DNA of 64,000 nt, from NCBI GenBank assembly GCA_004299095.1, contig SCQQ01000086.1, positions 1 to 64,000 of the forward strand, written 5' to 3'. Of this stretch, positions 62,549-64,000 are shown in pieces. The DNA comes from Burkholderiaceae bacterium. Its GTDB lineage: Bacteria > Pseudomonadota > Gammaproteobacteria > Burkholderiales > Burkholderiaceae_C. Positions within the stretch are counted from its first letter, which is position 1. The number at the start of each line of letters is the position of its first letter. The position numbers were made by a program, and so were the translations under genes. Under the pieces are notes generated by a model, which searched no databases, had not been told where the DNA came from, and saw only the letters and a program-made list of their open reading frames with translations.

Positions 62549-64000
62549 TCAGCGCAGGCGCCGCCAGAACGTCGCCTGCGCCAGCGTGTGCTGGAACTTG
62601 CGCCGCGTCTCGCGGATGACGAACGGCACGTCCTGCGGCGCGCCCACCAGCTCGAAGTGCTTGCCGAGCATCTGCTTCAAGGCGTCGAGCGTGCGCCAGG
62701 TTTCGCCGTCCTTCTTGAAACCGCCCAGCCACTTGGCGCGCGGCGTGTGCTCGGCAAGCCAGGTGTAGGGTGAGGTGATCATCAGCATGCCGCCGACGTT
62801 CAGGCGTTCGTGGATGGAATTCACGAACTTCGCCGGATCGTACAGCCGGTCGATCAGGTTGGCGGCGACGATCAGGTCGTAGCCGGTGAACTGCGGCTTC
62901 AGATTGCAGGCGTCGCCTTGCCAGAACTCGACGCTGCCGGCGGTGTCGCGCAGCCCCAGGTCGGTGAGCTTCACGCCCTTGTATTCGACCAGTTCGCCTT
63001 CGTCGGGCACGGTATAGCGCACGGTGTCGCCACGCGCCAGCGCCACGCCCTGTTCGATGAAGCGCGCCGAAAAATCGACGCCGATCACCTTGTCGAAGGT
63101 ACGCGCCAGCTCGAACACGCCGCGGCCGGTGGCGCAGCCCAGGTCCATGGCGAGGCGATGCGGTCCGTCGCCCACGGTCTTGATGGCCAGTTCCGCCACC
63201 GCCTTCGGGAAGTTGGGCACGCCCCAGTAAGTCGCGCCGTAGTGGAAGTCCATGTACTCGGTCACGAGATCGTCGGTTTCGTAGCGCGACGGAATGGCGC
63301 CCACCGGCGTGTCGGTGACGATGTAGCGGAAGCCCGCGTGCTGGAAGAAGTGGCGCCGGAAGGCATAGCGCGATTCGGGCTCGGCTTCATTGCCGGTGGC
63401 GATCCACGAGCCGCCTTTCATCAGGTTGTGCCGGCCGTCGAAGGTCGGCGTGGTGAAGTCGTCATAGATCGGGTGCGTCTTGAACCCTTCGAACGGATAC
63501 GTGGGCGTTTCGGTCCATTGCCAGACGTTGCCGACGACGTCGTAGAACGGCCCGTGCTTGAAGGTATCCACCGGACACGACGAGGCCCAGTGCTCCAGGT
63601 ACATGTTCGCGTTGACTGCGCCGCCTTCGGCCACGTCGGTCAGGTGCCAGCCGCTTGCCGCCAGCATGCGGTGCCATTCGTCTTCGGTCGGCAGGCGCAC
63701 CGACTGCCTCGTTTCGGCGGCTTTCCAGCGGCAGAACGCGGCGGCTTCCAGGTGGTTGGTTTCCACCGGCCAATTCCACGGCATGGCGACCTCCTGCGTC
63801 AGCAGGCGCAGCTTCCAGTCGTGGCCGTCAGGCACCCAGAACGTCGGGCGCGTGGCCTTGGCATAGTCGCGCCAGCGGCGTCCCTCGTCGTCCCACCAAG
63901 CGTCGTTGGCGTAGCCGCCGGCGTCGACGAACGCCTTGAATTCGCCGTTGCTCACGAGCATCTTCGCGGCCTGGAACGCGCCCACGTCGGCTTCGTGGTG
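62549..64000 (-). CDS. ovoA: OvoA-type 5-histidylcysteine sulfoxide synthase / 4-mercaptohistidine N1-methyltransferase, C-terminal part (5' end outside window)
   Basis: FGE-type domain (VSNGEFKAFVDAGGY...RLPTEDEWHRML...NVWQWTETPTYPFEGFK...NLMKGGSWIATGNEAE...FRRHFFQHAGFRYI) fused to SAM methyltransferase (AMDLGCATGRGVFELARTFDKVIGVDFSARFIEQG); frame stays open to base 64000. Confidence 0.9.
   Translation of the reverse strand, partial: HHEADVGAFQAAKMLVSNGEFKAFVDAGGYANDAWWDDEGRRWRDYAKATRPTFWVPDGHDWKLRLLTQEVAMPWNWPVETNHLEAAAFCRWKAAETRQSVRLPTEDEWHRMLAASGWHLTDVAEGGAVNANMYLEHWASSCPVDTFKHGPFYDVVGNVWQWTETPTYPFEGFKTHPIYDDFTTPTFDGRHNLMKGGSWIATGNEAEPESRYAFRRHFFQHAGFRYIVTDTPVGAIPSRYETDDLVTEYMDFHYGATYWGVPNFPKAVAELAIKTVGDGPHRLAMDLGCATGRGVFELARTFDKVIGVDFSARFIEQGVALARGDTVRYTVPDEGELVEYKGVKLTDLGLRDTAGSVEFWQGDACNLKPQFTGYDLIVAANLIDRLYDPAKFVNSIHERLNVGGMLMITSPYTWLAEHTPRAKWLGGFKKDGETWRTLDALKQMLGKHFELVGAPQDVPFVIRETRRKFQHTLAQATFWRRLR

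Overview
GC-rich chromosomal window from what looks like a betaproteobacterium (minCDE, metX-metW, PhaM-type protein, DUF2905, IF-1 variant). Mostly housekeeping and metabolic genes. Recognisable blocks: cytochrome c C-terminus; minCDE; infA; ferredoxin; MarC; class V aminotransferase; cutA; glcD-type oxidase; phaM-like; ruvC; TonB-like; RNase II-like; a shortened OYE gene; YqiA esterase; rodA; yegP-like; permease; thioesterase; MidA-type methyltransferase; metX-metW; a cluster of two MFS transporters, pxpA, fused pxpBC, amidohydrolase and amidase; kdp locus; lysA-like/dapL/gltD/gltB divergent from glnA; transglutaminase; trkH/trkA; panE; amt; NmrA-like; FNR-like; ADP-ribosylglycohydrolase; Nramp; L,D-transpeptidase; ovoA (partial at the right edge). 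No rRNA, tRNA, CRISPR array, phage or transposon was recognised. Strongest hunt results: (1) a SAM-II-like riboswitch upstream of metX with an inserted 7-bp hairpin, a 9-bp antiterminator helix and a U-tract terminator; (2) a kdp operon in F-(extra micropeptide)-A-C-B-D-E order instead of FABCDE; (3) a dapL + lysA-like pair directly behind gltBD; (4) a pxp-based lactam/amide catabolic cluster; (5) an OYE gene with an apparent in-frame internal deletion of the catalytic core; (6) ovoA. All coordinates were read by eye from the sequence and the ORF track; no database search was run.
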